Assembly (NCBI RefSeq): GCF_000691525.1
Contig: NZ_JMDW01000008.1
Span: forward strand, 865,028 to 929,027
Length of the DNA: 64,000 nucleotides
Direction of reading: 5' to 3'
DNA from: Mycolicibacterium neoaurum ATCC 25795
Lineage (GTDB): Bacteria > Actinomycetota > Actinomycetes > Mycobacteriales > Mycobacteriaceae
The notes below the pieces were generated by a model, which was not told the DNA's origin, searched no databases, and saw only the letters and a list, made by a program, of their open reading frames with translations. Shown in pieces: positions 25,267-34,719 of the stretch; position 1 is the first letter of the stretch; every line of letters starts with the position of its first letter. Both the position numbers and the translations under genes were made by a program.

Positions 25267-28200
25267 ATGTCCGCACCGCACACCGAGCTCACCCCGGAGG
25301 CGCTGGCCCAGCCCGGCCGGCGCGGCATGGTGCGCGTCCTCGGTGGCGCGGGTACCGGCAAGAGCCGCCTGCTCGTCGACACCGCGGTCGCGCACATCAC
25401 CGCCGGCGCCGATCCGGAATCGATTCTGCTGCTGACCGGTTCGGCCAAGCTCGGCGCCTCGGCACGCGCCGCCGTCACCGCCGCGCTGCTGTCCGCCGGG
25501 GTACGTGGGGTGGTCCGTGAACCATTGGTGCGCACCGTGCACTCCTATGCCTTCGCGGTGCTGCGGCTCGCCGCCCAACGCACCGGTGGCCCCCCGCCGC
25601 GCCTCATCACCAGCGCCGAACAGGACGGCATCGTCCGCGAGCTGCTCGCCGGGGAACTCGAAGACGGTGCGGGGAACTGGCCAGTGGAGCTGCATCCCGC
25701 GCTGGGAACCGCCGGTTTCGCCACCGAACTGCGGGACCTGTTGGCGCGCTGCGCCGAACGTGGGGTGGACCCGCTTGCACTGCAACGGTTGGGCCGGCTC
25801 TCCGGTCGGCCCGAATGGGTTGCTGCCGGACGGTTCGCCGCGACCTACGAACAGGTGATGTTGCTGCGCTCGGCTGTCGGGATGGCCGCGCCGCAAGCCA
25901 CCATGCCCGCATTGGGCGCAGCCGAGCTGGTGGGCGCGGCGCTTGATGCCTTCGCCGTCGATGCCGATCTGCTGGCCGCCGAACGGGCCAGGGTACGGCT
26001 GTTGCTCGTCGATGACGCCCAACAGCTGGATCCGCAGGCCGCCCTGCTGGTTCGGGTGCTGGCCGCCGGTGCCGACCTCACGATCCTCGCCGGTGACCCG
26101 AACCAGGCCGTGTTCGGTTATCGCGGTGCCGATCCGGCGTTGTTGCGGCTGGACACCCCGGTCGTCGAACTCATCGAGTCGCGGCGCTGCCCATCCGCGG
26201 TGGCCGACGCCATCACCGCCGTGGCGGCCCGGCTGCCGGGAGCGGACCGTCCGCGCGCGTTCACCGGCACGTCCGAACGCACCGGATCGGTGGCCGTCCG
26301 GATCGCCGCGTCGCCGCACGCCGAGGCCACCCTGATCGCCGACGCACTGCGCCGGGCGCATCTGGTCGACGGTGTGCCGTGGTCCCAGATGGCCGTCATC
26401 GTGCGCTCCGTGCCGCGGGTGGGATCGGGTATCGGGCGCGCACTGGTCGCCGCAGGTGTCCCGGTGGATCTACCGGCCGCCGAGAGCGCACTGGCCCAGC
26501 AGCCGGCGGTGCGGGCATTGCTGACCGTGCTGGAGGCCACCGCGGGCTCGCTCACCGGAGCCGCGGCACTGGAGCTGGTGACCGGACCGATCGGCCGGGT
26601 GGATCCGGTGTCACTGCGTCAATTGCGCCGCGCGCTGCGCCGCATCCTTGGCCACCAGCGCGAATTCGGGGAGTTGCTGGTGGCCGCTCTGCACCGGATT
26701 CCGGAGGGTCTGCCCACCGAGCTGGGACACAGCCTGGCTCGGGTGCAGTCGGTGTTGCGTGCCGCTCGTGGCAGCCATCGCGCCGGCATGGATCCGCGGA
26801 ACACGTTGTGGCAGGCCTGGAGTCGCAGTGGCCTGCAACGGCGCTGGGTCACCATCGCCGACCGAGGCGGTCCGGGTGCCGCCGTGGCCGAACGCGATCT
26901 GGCCGCGGTGACGGCCCTGTTCGATATCGCCGATCAGTACGTGTCGACCACCACCGGGGCCACCTTGGCCGGTCTGGTCGCCCATGTCGGCACGCTGACG
27001 TTGCCCACCGCGTCGGCGTCGACCGCAAGGACCGATGCGGTGACGGTGTGCACACCGCACGCCGCGCTGGACCGGGAGTGGGATGTCGTAGTGTTGGCCG
27101 GCGTACAGGAAGGGCTATGGCCCAATACCATTCCGCGCGGCGGAGTGCTCGGCACCGGCCGGCTGATCGATGTGCTCGACGGCGTCGCCGATGTCGACGG
27201 TGGACCGACGGCTCGGCTGTCCGCTCGCGCCCCGTTGCTGGCCGAAGAGCGCCGACTGCTCATCGCGGCGATGGGCCGTACCCGCGACCGTCTGCTCGTG
27301 ACGGCCGTCGACAGCGAGACCGGCGATGCCGCGATGCTGCCGTCGCCGTTCTGCACCGAACTGTCCACGCTGGCCACCCAGGAGCGGGAAGCCGGCATTC
27401 CGCCCGCGCCGATCCCGGCTCCCCGGGTGTTGACCCCTTCGGCGCTGGTCGGTCGCCTCCGGTCGGTTGTGTGCGCACCCGAGGGCGAGGTCGGCGAGGA
27501 CACCCGCGCATGTGCGGCAACGCAATTGGCCCGGCTGGCCGCCGCGGGGGTGGCCGGTGCCGACCCGGCCCAATGGCACAGCCGCACGGCCGCGTCGACC
27601 AGCGAGCCGCTGTGGTCGGACGAGGACCACATCAGCACACTGTCACCGTCGACGTTGCAGACCCTGGTGGACTGTCCGTTGCGCTGGCTGCTGGAGCGTC
27701 ACGGCGGCTCCGACAGCCGCGATGTCCGCTCCGCGGTCGGCACGCTCGTGCACGCCCTGGTGGCAGATCCGGGGAAGACCGAGAACCAGCTGCTTGCCGA
27801 GCTGGAGAGGATCTGGTCGGCGCTGCCGTATGAGTCGCAGTGGTACGCCGACAACGAGCTGGCCCGGCACGGCGCCATGCTGTCGACGTTCGTGCAGTGG
27901 CGTGAGCTGACCCGACGGGAGTACACCGAGGTAGGCACCGAGGTCGAGGTCGAGGGCATGGTGGCGCCCGGGGTTCGGGTGCGCGGCCGTATCGACCGGC
28001 TGGAAAGAGATAGCGCCGACCGGCTGGTGATCGTCGACGTCAAGACCGGCAAGAGTCCGGTCACCAAGGATGACGCGCAGCGGCATGCCCAGTTGGCGAT
28101 GTACCAGCTGGCGGTCGCCGAGGGCGTGCTCGGTGACGGCGAGGAACCCGGTGGCGGGCTGCTCGTGTATCCGGCCAAGGCAAGTGCAGGCGGAGCCACC

Positions 28201-28368
28201 GAGCGCCACCAGGACGCCCTCACCCCGGCCGCGGCGCAGCAGTGGCGCGAGACCGTCACCGAGGCTGCCGCTGCAACGCAGGGGCCGGACTTCGTGGCCC
28301 GGGTCAACGACGGGTGCGCGCACTGCCCGGTACGGTCCATGTGCCCCGCACAGGAGAACCGCTCATGA
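25267..28368 (+). CDS. adnA: AdnA, helicase-nuclease subunit with Fe-S cluster
   Basis: A 1033-residue subunit of the mycobacterial AdnAB end-resecting motor-nuclease. N-terminal UvrD-like motor: Walker A GGAGTGKS (26-33), motif II LLLVDDAQQLDP, motif III LAGDPNQAVFGYRG. C-terminal RecB-like nuclease: GRIDRLERDSADR and VIVDVKTGKS. Four cysteines C803, C1017, C1020 and C1026 form the AddB-type 4Fe-4S site. Motif II has DDAQ in place of DExQ, in keeping with the weaker motor of AdnA. ATG 25267 is chosen; ATG 25225 is also open. The stop overlaps the adnB start (ATGA). Confidence 0.94.
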   Translation: MSAPHTELTPEALAQPGRRGMVRVLGGAGTGKSRLLVDTAVAHITAGADPESILLLTGSAKLGASARAAVTAALLSAGVRGVVREPLVRTVHSYAFAVLRLAAQRTGGPPPRLITSAEQDGIVRELLAGELEDGAGNWPVELHPALGTAGFATELRDLLARCAERGVDPLALQRLGRLSGRPEWVAAGRFAATYEQVMLLRSAVGMAAPQATMPALGAAELVGAALDAFAVDADLLAAERARVRLLLVDDAQQLDPQAALLVRVLAAGADLTILAGDPNQAVFGYRGADPALLRLDTPVVELIESRRCPSAVADAITAVAARLPGADRPRAFTGTSERTGSVAVRIAASPHAEATLIADALRRAHLVDGVPWSQMAVIVRSVPRVGSGIGRALVAAGVPVDLPAAESALAQQPAVRALLTVLEATAGSLTGAAALELVTGPIGRVDPVSLRQLRRALRRILGHQREFGELLVAALHRIPEGLPTELGHSLARVQSVLRAARGSHRAGMDPRNTLWQAWSRSGLQRRWVTIADRGGPGAAVAERDLAAVTALFDIADQYVSTTTGATLAGLVAHVGTLTLPTASASTARTDAVTVCTPHAALDREWDVVVLAGVQEGLWPNTIPRGGVLGTGRLIDVLDGVADVDGGPTARLSARAPLLAEERRLLIAAMGRTRDRLLVTAVDSETGDAAMLPSPFCTELSTLATQEREAGIPPAPIPAPRVLTPSALVGRLRSVVCAPEGEVGEDTRACAATQLARLAAAGVAGADPAQWHSRTAASTSEPLWSDEDHISTLSPSTLQTLVDCPLRWLLERHGGSDSRDVRSAVGTLVHALVADPGKTENQLLAELERIWSALPYESQWYADNELARHGAMLSTFVQWRELTRREYTEVGTEVEVEGMVAPGVRVRGRIDRLERDSADRLVIVDVKTGKSPVTKDDAQRHAQLAMYQLAVAEGVLGDGEEPGGGLLVYPAKASAGGATERHQDALTPAAAQQWRETVTEAAAATQGPDFVARVNDGCAHCPVRSMCPAQENRS

Positions 28369-31300
28369 CCTCGACCCCCACCGCAAGGCACAGCCCCGCC
28401 GAACTGGCTGAGGCGCTCGGACTGTTCACCCCCACCGCGGAGCAGGCCGCCGTGATCGCCGCCCCGCCGGGCCCGGTGGTGGTCATCGCCGGGGCCGGCG
28501 CGGGCAAGACCGAGACGATGGCAGCTCGGGTGGTCTGGCTGGTCGCCAACGGGTACGCACGACCCGACCAGGTGCTCGGCCTGACCTTCACCCGCAAGGC
28601 CGCCGGGCAGCTGCTGCGACGGGTCCGGACCCGGCTGGCCCGGTTGGCCGGCACCGGACTGGGTCGCGATATCCGTACCGACGAGCCGCCCACGATCAGC
28701 ACCTATCACGCCTTCGCGGGCAACCTGCTACGCGAGTACGGACTGCTGCTCCCGATCGAGCCGGACACCCGGCTGATCGGAGAAACGGAGCTGTGGCAGT
28801 TGGCGTTTCGCGTGGTGTGTGAGCATCCTCGGGTGCTCGACACCGAGAAGACGCCGGCGGCGATCACCGCTCTGGTGCTGCGACTGTCCGGCGCGCTGTC
28901 CGAGCACTTGGTCGACACCGCGGCACTGCGCGATACGCACGTCGAACTCGAACGGCTGATCCACCACCTGCCCGCCGGCCCGAACCAGCGTGGCGGACCC
29001 GCTCAATGGCTGCTGAAGCTGCTGACAACCCAGACCGAACGCACCGATCTCATCGAGCTCATCGACGAGTTGCATCGGCGGATGCGCGCGGAGCGGGTCA
29101 TGGACTTCGGTGCGCAGATGTCCGCCGCGGCCCGACTGGCGGCCGCCGCCCCACAGGTGGGAGTCGAACTGCGGCAACGTTATCGGGTGGTGCTGCTCGA
29201 CGAGTACCAGGACACCGGCCACGCCCAGCGCATCGCGCTGTCGGCGCTGTTCGGTGGCGGTGTGGATGACGGTCTCGCGCTCACCGCGGTCGGCGATCCG
29301 ATCCAATCGATCTACGGATGGCGCGGTGCGTCGGCGACGAACCTGCCCCGGTTCACCACCGACTTCCCGCATTCCGACGGAACGCCTGCGCCGACACTGG
29401 AACTGCGCACCAGTTGGCGTAATCCCGCCGAGGCTCTGCACCTGGCCAACGCGGTGTCCGAGCAGGCGCGTCGGCGTTCGGTCAATGTGCGCGAGCTACT
29501 GCCGCGGCCAGACGCCGCGCCGGGGACGGTGCGCGCCGCACTGCTCGATGATGTGGTTTCCGAGCGGGATTGGGTTGCCGATCAGATCGCGGTCCGCTAT
29601 CTGGCCGCCGAGACACCGCCCACGGCGGCGGTCCTGGTGCGCCGCAACGCCGATGCCGCGCCGATGGCCGAGGCGCTGACCGCCAGGGGCGTGCCGGTGG
29701 AAGTGGTCGGGCTCGCGGGACTGCTGTCGATACCGGAGGTCGCCGATGTCGTGGCGATGCTGCGGTTGGTGGTCGATCCCACCGGCGGTCCGGCCGCGAT
29801 GCGGGTGCTCACCGGTCCGCGCTGGCGGCTCGGGGCGCGAGACATCACCGCCCTGTGGCAGCGGGCCACCGAACTTGACGAGCCGGGTCCCGGCGAGCAC
29901 GGCACCGCAGCGCGGATCGTCGCCCAGGTCGCCCCCGACGCCGATACCGCCTGCCTGGCCGATGCGATCTGCGATCCCGGCCCCGAGGAACGGTACTCAC
30001 CCGTGGGGTATGCGCGCATCGTCGCGCTGGGCCGCGAATTGTCCGTTCTGCGTTCACATCTGGGCTATCCGCTGCCAGATCTGGTGGCCGAGATCCGGCG
30101 GGTTCTCGGTGTCGACGCCGAGGCCAGGGCCGCCCGCCCGGCGGCCGCGGGGTGGGGCGGCACCGAACACCTGGACGCCTTCGGTGATGTGGTGGCCGAG
30201 TTCGCTGAGCGCTCCGACGGCTCACCGGCCGGCCTGCTGGCCTATCTGGACGTTGCTGCCGATATCGAGAACGGGCTCGCTCCGGCCGAGGTGGCTGTCG
30301 CCGCCGACCGGGTCCAGATCCTCACCGTGCACGCCGCCAAGGGCCTGGAATGGGAGATCGTCGCGGTACCGCACCTGAGCGGACGGATCTTCCCGTCCAC
30401 CGCGATGGCGCGGACCTGGCTCTCCGATGCCGGCGAGCTGCCGCCGCTGCTGCGTGGCGACCGGGCCACGGTGTCCGAGCACGGCGTACCGGTGCTGGAC
30501 ACCAGCGACGTGAACGATCGTAAAGTGCTGTCCGACAAGATCGCGCAGCACAAGGATGTCCTCGCCGTGCGGCGCGGTGACGAGGAGCGGCGACTGCTGT
30601 ATGTGGCGTTGACCCGATCCGAGGACACCCTGCTGCTGTCGGGGCATCACTGGGGCCCCACCGAGTCCAAACCGCGTGGCCCGTCGGAGTTCCTGGTCGA
30701 GCTCAAGGCGATCATCGAGAGGTCGGGCTGCGGCGTCATCGACCGCTGGGATCCCGAACCCGCCGACGGCGAGCCGAACCCGTTGCGCGGCAGCACAGTC
30801 GAAGCGGTCTGGCCTGTCGAAGGTTCACGCGCGCGCGATACCGAGCGTGGTGCGGCACTGGTAGCGCACGCCGCCGAACGGGCGCAGGCGGGGATCGACC
30901 CCGAGGATTGGACGGCCGATGTGGACGCCTTGCTCGCTGAACGCGAACGGGCGGCGGCCGCGGCGCCGGTCGTGCTGCCCGGGCAACTCTCGGTCAGCAC
31001 GCTCGTCGATCTCGGCAAGGATCGCGCCGCCGCGCTGAGCAGGCTGCGGCGCAGACTCCCGTCCCGGCCGGACCCACATGCGCTGCTGGGTACCGCATTT
31101 CACGAGTGGGTACAGCGTTACTTCCATGCCGAGCGGTTGTTCGATCTCGACGATCTGCCCGGCGCTGTCGACGGTGATGCGGGGCGCGCGCATGCCGAGG
31201 AGCTCGCCGAGTTGCAGACCGCCTTCGCCTCGTCGCCATGGGCGGCGCGCACCCCACTCGATGTGGAGGTCCCCTTCGACATACTGCTGGGCGGCGACGG

Positions 31301-31607
31301 TGCGGGTAAGCCGACGGTGGTGCGCGGCCGGATCGACGCCGTGTTCGCCGAATCCGACGGCGGCGTGATCGTGGTGGACTGGAAGACCGGCGACCCACCG
31401 TCGACGCCGGAGGCCCGTGAGCACGCCGCCGTGCAGCTCGCGGTGTACCGGTTGGCGTGGGCCGGGCTGCACGACTGCCCGGCCGACGCGGTGCGTGCGG
31501 CCTTCCACTACGTCCGCAGCGGGGTCACGGTCATTCCCGACGAACTACCCGATGCCGAGGACCTCGCGGCGTTGCTGGCCGACACCAGGGCTCAGGAGTT
31601 GCGATAG
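28365..31607 (+). CDS. adnB: AdnB, lead helicase-nuclease subunit
   Basis: A 1080-residue partner of AdnA. Motor motifs: Walker A GAGAGKT (43-49), Ia [71 protein letters not shown]. Nuclease: LGTAFHEWVQRYF, GRIDAVF and VVDWKTGD. In M. smegmatis the AdnB motor drives translocation on double-strand break ends. The ATG at 28365 overlaps the adnA TGA by four bases, which keeps the subunits in step. The last 16 bases overlap the convergent DoxX-like gene. Confidence 0.95.
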   Translation: MTSTPTARHSPAELAEALGLFTPTAEQAAVIAAPPGPVVVIAGAGAGKTETMAARVVWLVANGYARPDQVLGLTFTRKAAGQLLRRVRTRLARLAGTGLGRDIRTDEPPTISTYHAFAGNLLREYGLLLPIEPDTRLIGETELWQLAFRVVCEHPRVLDTEKTPAAITALVLRLSGALSEHLVDTAALRDTHVELERLIHHLPAGPNQRGGPAQWLLKLLTTQTERTDLIELIDELHRRMRAERVMDFGAQMSAAARLAAAAPQVGVELRQRYRVVLLDEYQDTGHAQRIALSALFGGGVDDGLALTAVGDPIQSIYGWRGASATNLPRFTTDFPHSDGTPAPTLELRTSWRNPAEALHLANAVSEQARRRSVNVRELLPRPDAAPGTVRAALLDDVVSERDWVADQIAVRYLAAETPPTAAVLVRRNADAAPMAEALTARGVPVEVVGLAGLLSIPEVADVVAMLRLVVDPTGGPAAMRVLTGPRWRLGARDITALWQRATELDEPGPGEHGTAARIVAQVAPDADTACLADAICDPGPEERYSPVGYARIVALGRELSVLRSHLGYPLPDLVAEIRRVLGVDAEARAARPAAAGWGGTEHLDAFGDVVAEFAERSDGSPAGLLAYLDVAADIENGLAPAEVAVAADRVQILTVHAAKGLEWEIVAVPHLSGRIFPSTAMARTWLSDAGELPPLLRGDRATVSEHGVPVLDTSDVNDRKVLSDKIAQHKDVLAVRRGDEERRLLYVALTRSEDTLLLSGHHWGPTESKPRGPSEFLVELKAIIERSGCGVIDRWDPEPADGEPNPLRGSTVEAVWPVEGSRARDTERGAALVAHAAERAQAGIDPEDWTADVDALLAERERAAAAAPVVLPGQLSVSTLVDLGKDRAAALSRLRRRLPSRPDPHALLGTAFHEWVQRYFHAERLFDLDDLPGAVDGDAGRAHAEELAELQTAFASSPWAARTPLDVEVPFDILLGGDGAGKPTVVRGRIDAVFAESDGGVIVVDWKTGDPPSTPEAREHAAVQLAVYRLAWAGLHDCPADAVRAAFHYVRSGVTVIPDELPDAEDLAALLADTRAQELR

Positions 31608-31987
31608 ATCTTGTAGGCCTGGGTGATCATCGGGATCTGCAGCGGCAGGCGAGCCCATGCGCCGATACGCATCGGCAACGGCTTTTCCTTCCACAACCGC
31701 ACCATGTTGACGTTGGCCGGCAGCACCCCGAGGAACAGGGCGATGGCCCCCAGCGCGCCGAGCCTGCGGGTTTTCGGCGCGATCAACATGCCGCCGACCG
31801 CGGCCTCGGCGACGCCGGAGGCGAGCGTGTAGAACCGGGCCGAACCAGGCAGTTCGGCGGGGACGATGGTGTCGAACGGTTTCGGCGCGGCGAAATGCAA
31901 GACCCCCATCCCGACGAGCCACACGCCCATCTTCGTGGCGCGCGATGCGATTGCCTGCTGCTCAACTCCGGGTACGGGGGTCGTCAT
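31592..31987 (-). CDS. DoxX-like small membrane protein
   Basis: A 131-residue protein with about four transmembrane segments and the DoxX-like pattern GVLHFAAPKPFDTIVP, GVAEAAVGGMLI and FLGVLPANVNMV. Such proteins are linked with membrane redox or quinone handling but the role here is unknown. The ORF extends far upstream; ATG 31987 gives the family N-terminus. It is not at this position in the M. tuberculosis order I remember. Its 3' end overlaps adnB by 16 bases, convergent. Confidence 0.8.
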   Translation of the reverse strand: MTTPVPGVEQQAIASRATKMGVWLVGMGVLHFAAPKPFDTIVPAELPGSARFYTLASGVAEAAVGGMLIAPKTRRLGALGAIALFLGVLPANVNMVRLWKEKPLPMRIGAWARLPLQIPMITQAYKIYRNS

Positions 31988-32029
31988 GGTTACATTGTGG
32001 CGTGCCCACCCCGTGCCGATCGGTGAATC

Positions 32030-33121
32030 GTGGCCAAAGGTAGATTGCGCCGGCGCCTGGCGGCGGTCAACCAGGACCTGACTTCGCGACATGACGCCGA
32101 CCTCGTCGACGTCCTGAGCATCCCGGAGAGGTTCGTCAGCCCCTGGCGACGGATCTTCACGCGCGTGCTGCTGGCACTGGGTGCGTTGTTCGCCGCGGTG
32201 CTCATCGTCTACGTCGACCGCCACGGCTATCGCGATATCGAGTCCGCGCCCAATGCGAACGACCCGCTGTCGTTCCTGGACTGCCTCTATTACGCCACGG
32301 TCTCGCTGTCTACCACCGGATATGGCGATATCACGCCGGTCACCCCGTCCGCCCGGTTGATCAACGTCCTGGTGATCACGCCGCTGCGGGTGGCGTTCCT
32401 GATCGTGCTGATCGGAACGACGGTGGAAACCCTGACCAACCAGTCGCGCCAGGCATTGAAGATCCAGCGATGGAGGAGAAGCGTGCGTAACCACACCGTC
32501 GTCGTCGGATACGGGACCAAGGGCCGCACCGCGGTGGCCGCCATGATCGGTGATGACGTCGCTCCCGCCGACATCGTCGTCGTCGAGAGCGACCCGGTCG
32601 CCTTGGAGAAGGCCAAGAACGCAGGCCTGGTCACCGTCCGCGGCAATGCCCAGGACTCCGAGGTGCTGCGGCTGGCCAGCGTTCAGCACGCGAAATCGAT
32701 CATCGTCGCCGCCAACCGTGACGACACCGCGGTACTGGTGACGCTCACCGCGCGCGAGCTGAACCCGACCGCCACCATCATCGCCGCGGTCCGTGAGGCC
32801 GAAAACCAGCACCTGCTCAAGCAGTCCGGCGCAAACAGCACCGTCGTCACCTCCGAGACGGCGGGCCGGCTGCTTGGCCTGGCCACCCAGACCCCCAGCG
32901 TGGTGGAGATGATCGAGGACCTGCTGACCCCCGATGCCGGCTTCGCGATCGCCGAGCGTCAGGTGGAGCCCAAGGAGGCCGGTGGCTCGCCGCGCCATCT
33001 CACCGACATCGTGCTCGGGGTGGTGCGCGGCGGTGATCTGTTGCGGGTCGACGACGAGCGCGTCGATGCGCTGGAGCTGAGCGACCGACTGCTCTACGTC
33101 CGCTCGAACGAGGAACGGTAG
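32030..33121 (+). CDS. Potassium channel with RCK domains (Rv3200c-like)
   Basis: A 363-residue two-helix K+ channel. TM1 is at 43-63, the selectivity filter TTGYGD at 95-100, TM2 at 110-132. The cytoplasmic part has an RCK_N Rossmann domain (VVVGYGTKGR, then VVESD and RGNAQD) and an RCK_C domain (ITDIVLGVVRGGDLL). This is the MthK/GsuK-like gated design. GTG start. The stop TAG shares its last base with the GTG of nudC. Confidence 0.92.
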   Translation: MAKGRLRRRLAAVNQDLTSRHDADLVDVLSIPERFVSPWRRIFTRVLLALGALFAAVLIVYVDRHGYRDIESAPNANDPLSFLDCLYYATVSLSTTGYGDITPVTPSARLINVLVITPLRVAFLIVLIGTTVETLTNQSRQALKIQRWRRSVRNHTVVVGYGTKGRTAVAAMIGDDVAPADIVVVESDPVALEKAKNAGLVTVRGNAQDSEVLRLASVQHAKSIIVAANRDDTAVLVTLTARELNPTATIIAAVREAENQHLLKQSGANSTVVTSETAGRLLGLATQTPSVVEMIEDLLTPDAGFAIAERQVEPKEAGGSPRHLTDIVLGVVRGGDLLRVDDERVDALELSDRLLYVRSNEER

Positions 33122-34044
33122 TGAATTTCAGCCTGCGCAACGTCCCCCTGCTGTCCCGTGTCGGCGCCGACCGCGCCGACACCCTGCGCACCGATGTCGA
33201 CGCCGCCATCGCCGGGTGGGCGGATGCTCGCGTGCTGCGTGTCGACCGTCGCAACCAGGTGCTCATCGCCGACGGCAGCGTCGTGTTGGGAAGCACCGCG
33301 AGTCTCGGCGACGCCCCGCCCGAGCATGCGGTGTTCCTCGGTCGTCTCGCCGACGGCCGGCATGTCTGGGCCATCCGCGGCGAGCTCGAGCCACCCGAGG
33401 ATCCCGATGTCCGGACCGAGGTGCTCGATCTGCGCCGCGCCGGACCGGTGTTCGACGATGCCAGCGCGCAGTTGGTGTCGACCGCCACCGCACTGCTGAA
33501 CTGGCACGACCACGCCCGGTTCAGCCCGGTCGACGGCGCCCCGACCAAGCCGATCAAGGCGGGCTGGTCGCGGATCAACCCGGCCACCGGTCACGAGGAG
33601 TTCCCGCGCATCGACCCGGCCGTGATCTGCCTGGTGCACGACGGTCACGACCGCGCCGTGCTGGCGCGCCAAGGCGTCTGGCCGGAGCGGATGTTCTCGA
33701 TCCTGGCGGGGTTCGTCGAGGCCGGTGAATCCTTCGAGACCTGTGTGGTGCGCGAGATCGCCGAGGAGATCGGCCTCACCGTCACCGATGTGCAGTACCT
33801 GGGCAGCCAGCCGTGGCCGTTCCCGCGTTCGCTGATGGTCGGGTTCCACGCCCTCGGTGATCCCGAGCAGCCGTTCGCCTTCAACGACGGCGAGATCGCC
33901 GAGGCCGACTGGTTCAGCAGGGCAGAGATCCGCGACGCGCTGGAGAACGGGGACTGGAGCAGCACGTCGCCGTCGCGCGTGCTGCTGCCCGGATCCATCT
34001 CGATCGCGCGCGAGATCATCGAGTCTTGGGCCTACGCCGTCTGA
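33121..34044 (+). CDS. nudC: NADH pyrophosphatase / RNA deNADding Nudix hydrolase
   Basis: A 307-residue NudC. The Nudix box is GFVEAGESFETCVVRE followed by IAEEIGL, and the NADH pyrophosphatase signature SQPWPFPRS is present. It hydrolyses NAD(H) and can remove NAD caps from RNA. The zinc-ribbon cysteines found in E. coli NudC are absent: the linker ARFSPVDGAPTKPIKAGW has none. Length and N-terminal domain are normal. GTG start at the base shared with the channel stop. Order matches Rv3199c. Confidence 0.92.
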   Translation: MNFSLRNVPLLSRVGADRADTLRTDVDAAIAGWADARVLRVDRRNQVLIADGSVVLGSTASLGDAPPEHAVFLGRLADGRHVWAIRGELEPPEDPDVRTEVLDLRRAGPVFDDASAQLVSTATALLNWHDHARFSPVDGAPTKPIKAGWSRINPATGHEEFPRIDPAVICLVHDGHDRAVLARQGVWPERMFSILAGFVEAGESFETCVVREIAEEIGLTVTDVQYLGSQPWPFPRSLMVGFHALGDPEQPFAFNDGEIAEADWFSRAEIRDALENGDWSSTSPSRVLLPGSISIAREIIESWAYAV

Positions 34045-34048
34045 GCTG

Positions 34049-34354
34049 TCACGGCCCCAGCGCCGCGACATCGCGCAGACGCAGCCGCGCCTCGTCGGGA
34101 CTGATACGCAATTGGCCGGCCACGTACTCGACCCAGGACATGGCGCCCAGGGCGCGCGGCGTCGTGGTGGCCGTCAACCGGGCGAGCAGTCGCAGCTGGC
34201 ATTCACCCGCCAGCTCCGCCGCGCGCCCATAGAGTGCCAGTGCGCGGCGAAGATCTGGTTCGGTCCGGGAGTTCGTCCGCAGCGCGTTGGCCTGGGCCAC
34301 CAACGCCGAGGACTCGGCGTGCAGTGCGTCGATTTGAGCGAGGGTTTGGGTCAT
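34049..34354 (-). CDS. Short DUF222/13E12-like protein under an SOS box
   Basis: A 101-residue helical protein. The part TPRALGAMSWVEYVAG and RISPDEARLRLRDVAALG looks like the N-terminal DUF222 region of 13E12-repeat proteins, but the HNH part is missing; the frame stops four bases from the convergent nudC stop. The family link is tentative. It follows mrx1 on the same strand. A perfect mycobacterial SOS box ends four bases before the ATG, so LexA control is likely. It may be a remnant or a small stand-alone protein. TTG 34384 is an alternative start but would put the SOS box inside the gene. Confidence 0.6.
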   Translation of the reverse strand: MTQTLAQIDALHAESSALVAQANALRTNSRTEPDLRRALALYGRAAELAGECQLRLLARLTATTTPRALGAMSWVEYVAGQLRISPDEARLRLRDVAALGP

Positions 34355-34357
34355 GCT

Positions 34358-34373
34358 TCGAACAATAGTTCGA
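34358..34373. promoter_or_regulatory. Perfect LexA/SOS box
   Basis: TCGAAC AATA GTTCGA, an exact match to the mycobacterial SOS box TCGAAC-N4-GTTCGA, set in a longer palindrome (34355-34376, arms GCTTCGAAC and GTTCGAAGC). It lies between the mrx1 stop (34387) and the ATG of the DUF222-like gene. Confidence 0.88.
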
Positions 34374-34386
34374 AGCACTGACAACC

Positions 34387-34629
34387 TCAGCGCAGCTTGG
34401 CCTTGACCTGCTTGGCGCTCGGGTTGGTCAGCGTCGAGCCGTCGGCGAACTTGACCGTCGGCACCACATGGTTGCCGTTGTTGACCGAACCGACGAATTC
34501 GGCGGCCGCCGGATCACCTTCGATGTCGATCTCGGTCCACGAGATCCCCTCGGCCTTGAGCGCGGTCTTCAGGCGCGCGCAGTAACCACACCACGAGGTC
34601 GTGTACATCGTCAGCTCAGCATTGCTCAT
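34387..34629 (-). CDS. mrx1: Mycoredoxin-1
   Basis: An 80-residue glutaredoxin-fold protein with the active site WCGYC (residues 13-17), cis-Pro in VVPTVKF and DGSTLTNPS. Mycoredoxin reduces mycothiol mixed disulfides on proteins. It matches Rv3198A in sequence motif and in position divergent from uvrD2. ATG start with poor SD. Confidence 0.95.
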   Translation of the reverse strand: MSNAELTMYTTSWCGYCARLKTALKAEGISWTEIDIEGDPAAAEFVGSVNNGNHVVPTVKFADGSTLTNPSAKQVKAKLR

Positions 34630-34719
34630 GGGTGAATCAACCTATCGACGTCGGTGCGCAATTCCCTGCACCCTATGCGCCCCGAGAACATGTCGGACAC
34701 CCCTGCCATGATGGAGGCC

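Noticed and set aside
31988..32998. Long 5' extension of the DoxX-like frame
   Set aside because: It runs antisense through the K+ channel gene; the family N-terminus begins at ATG 31987.
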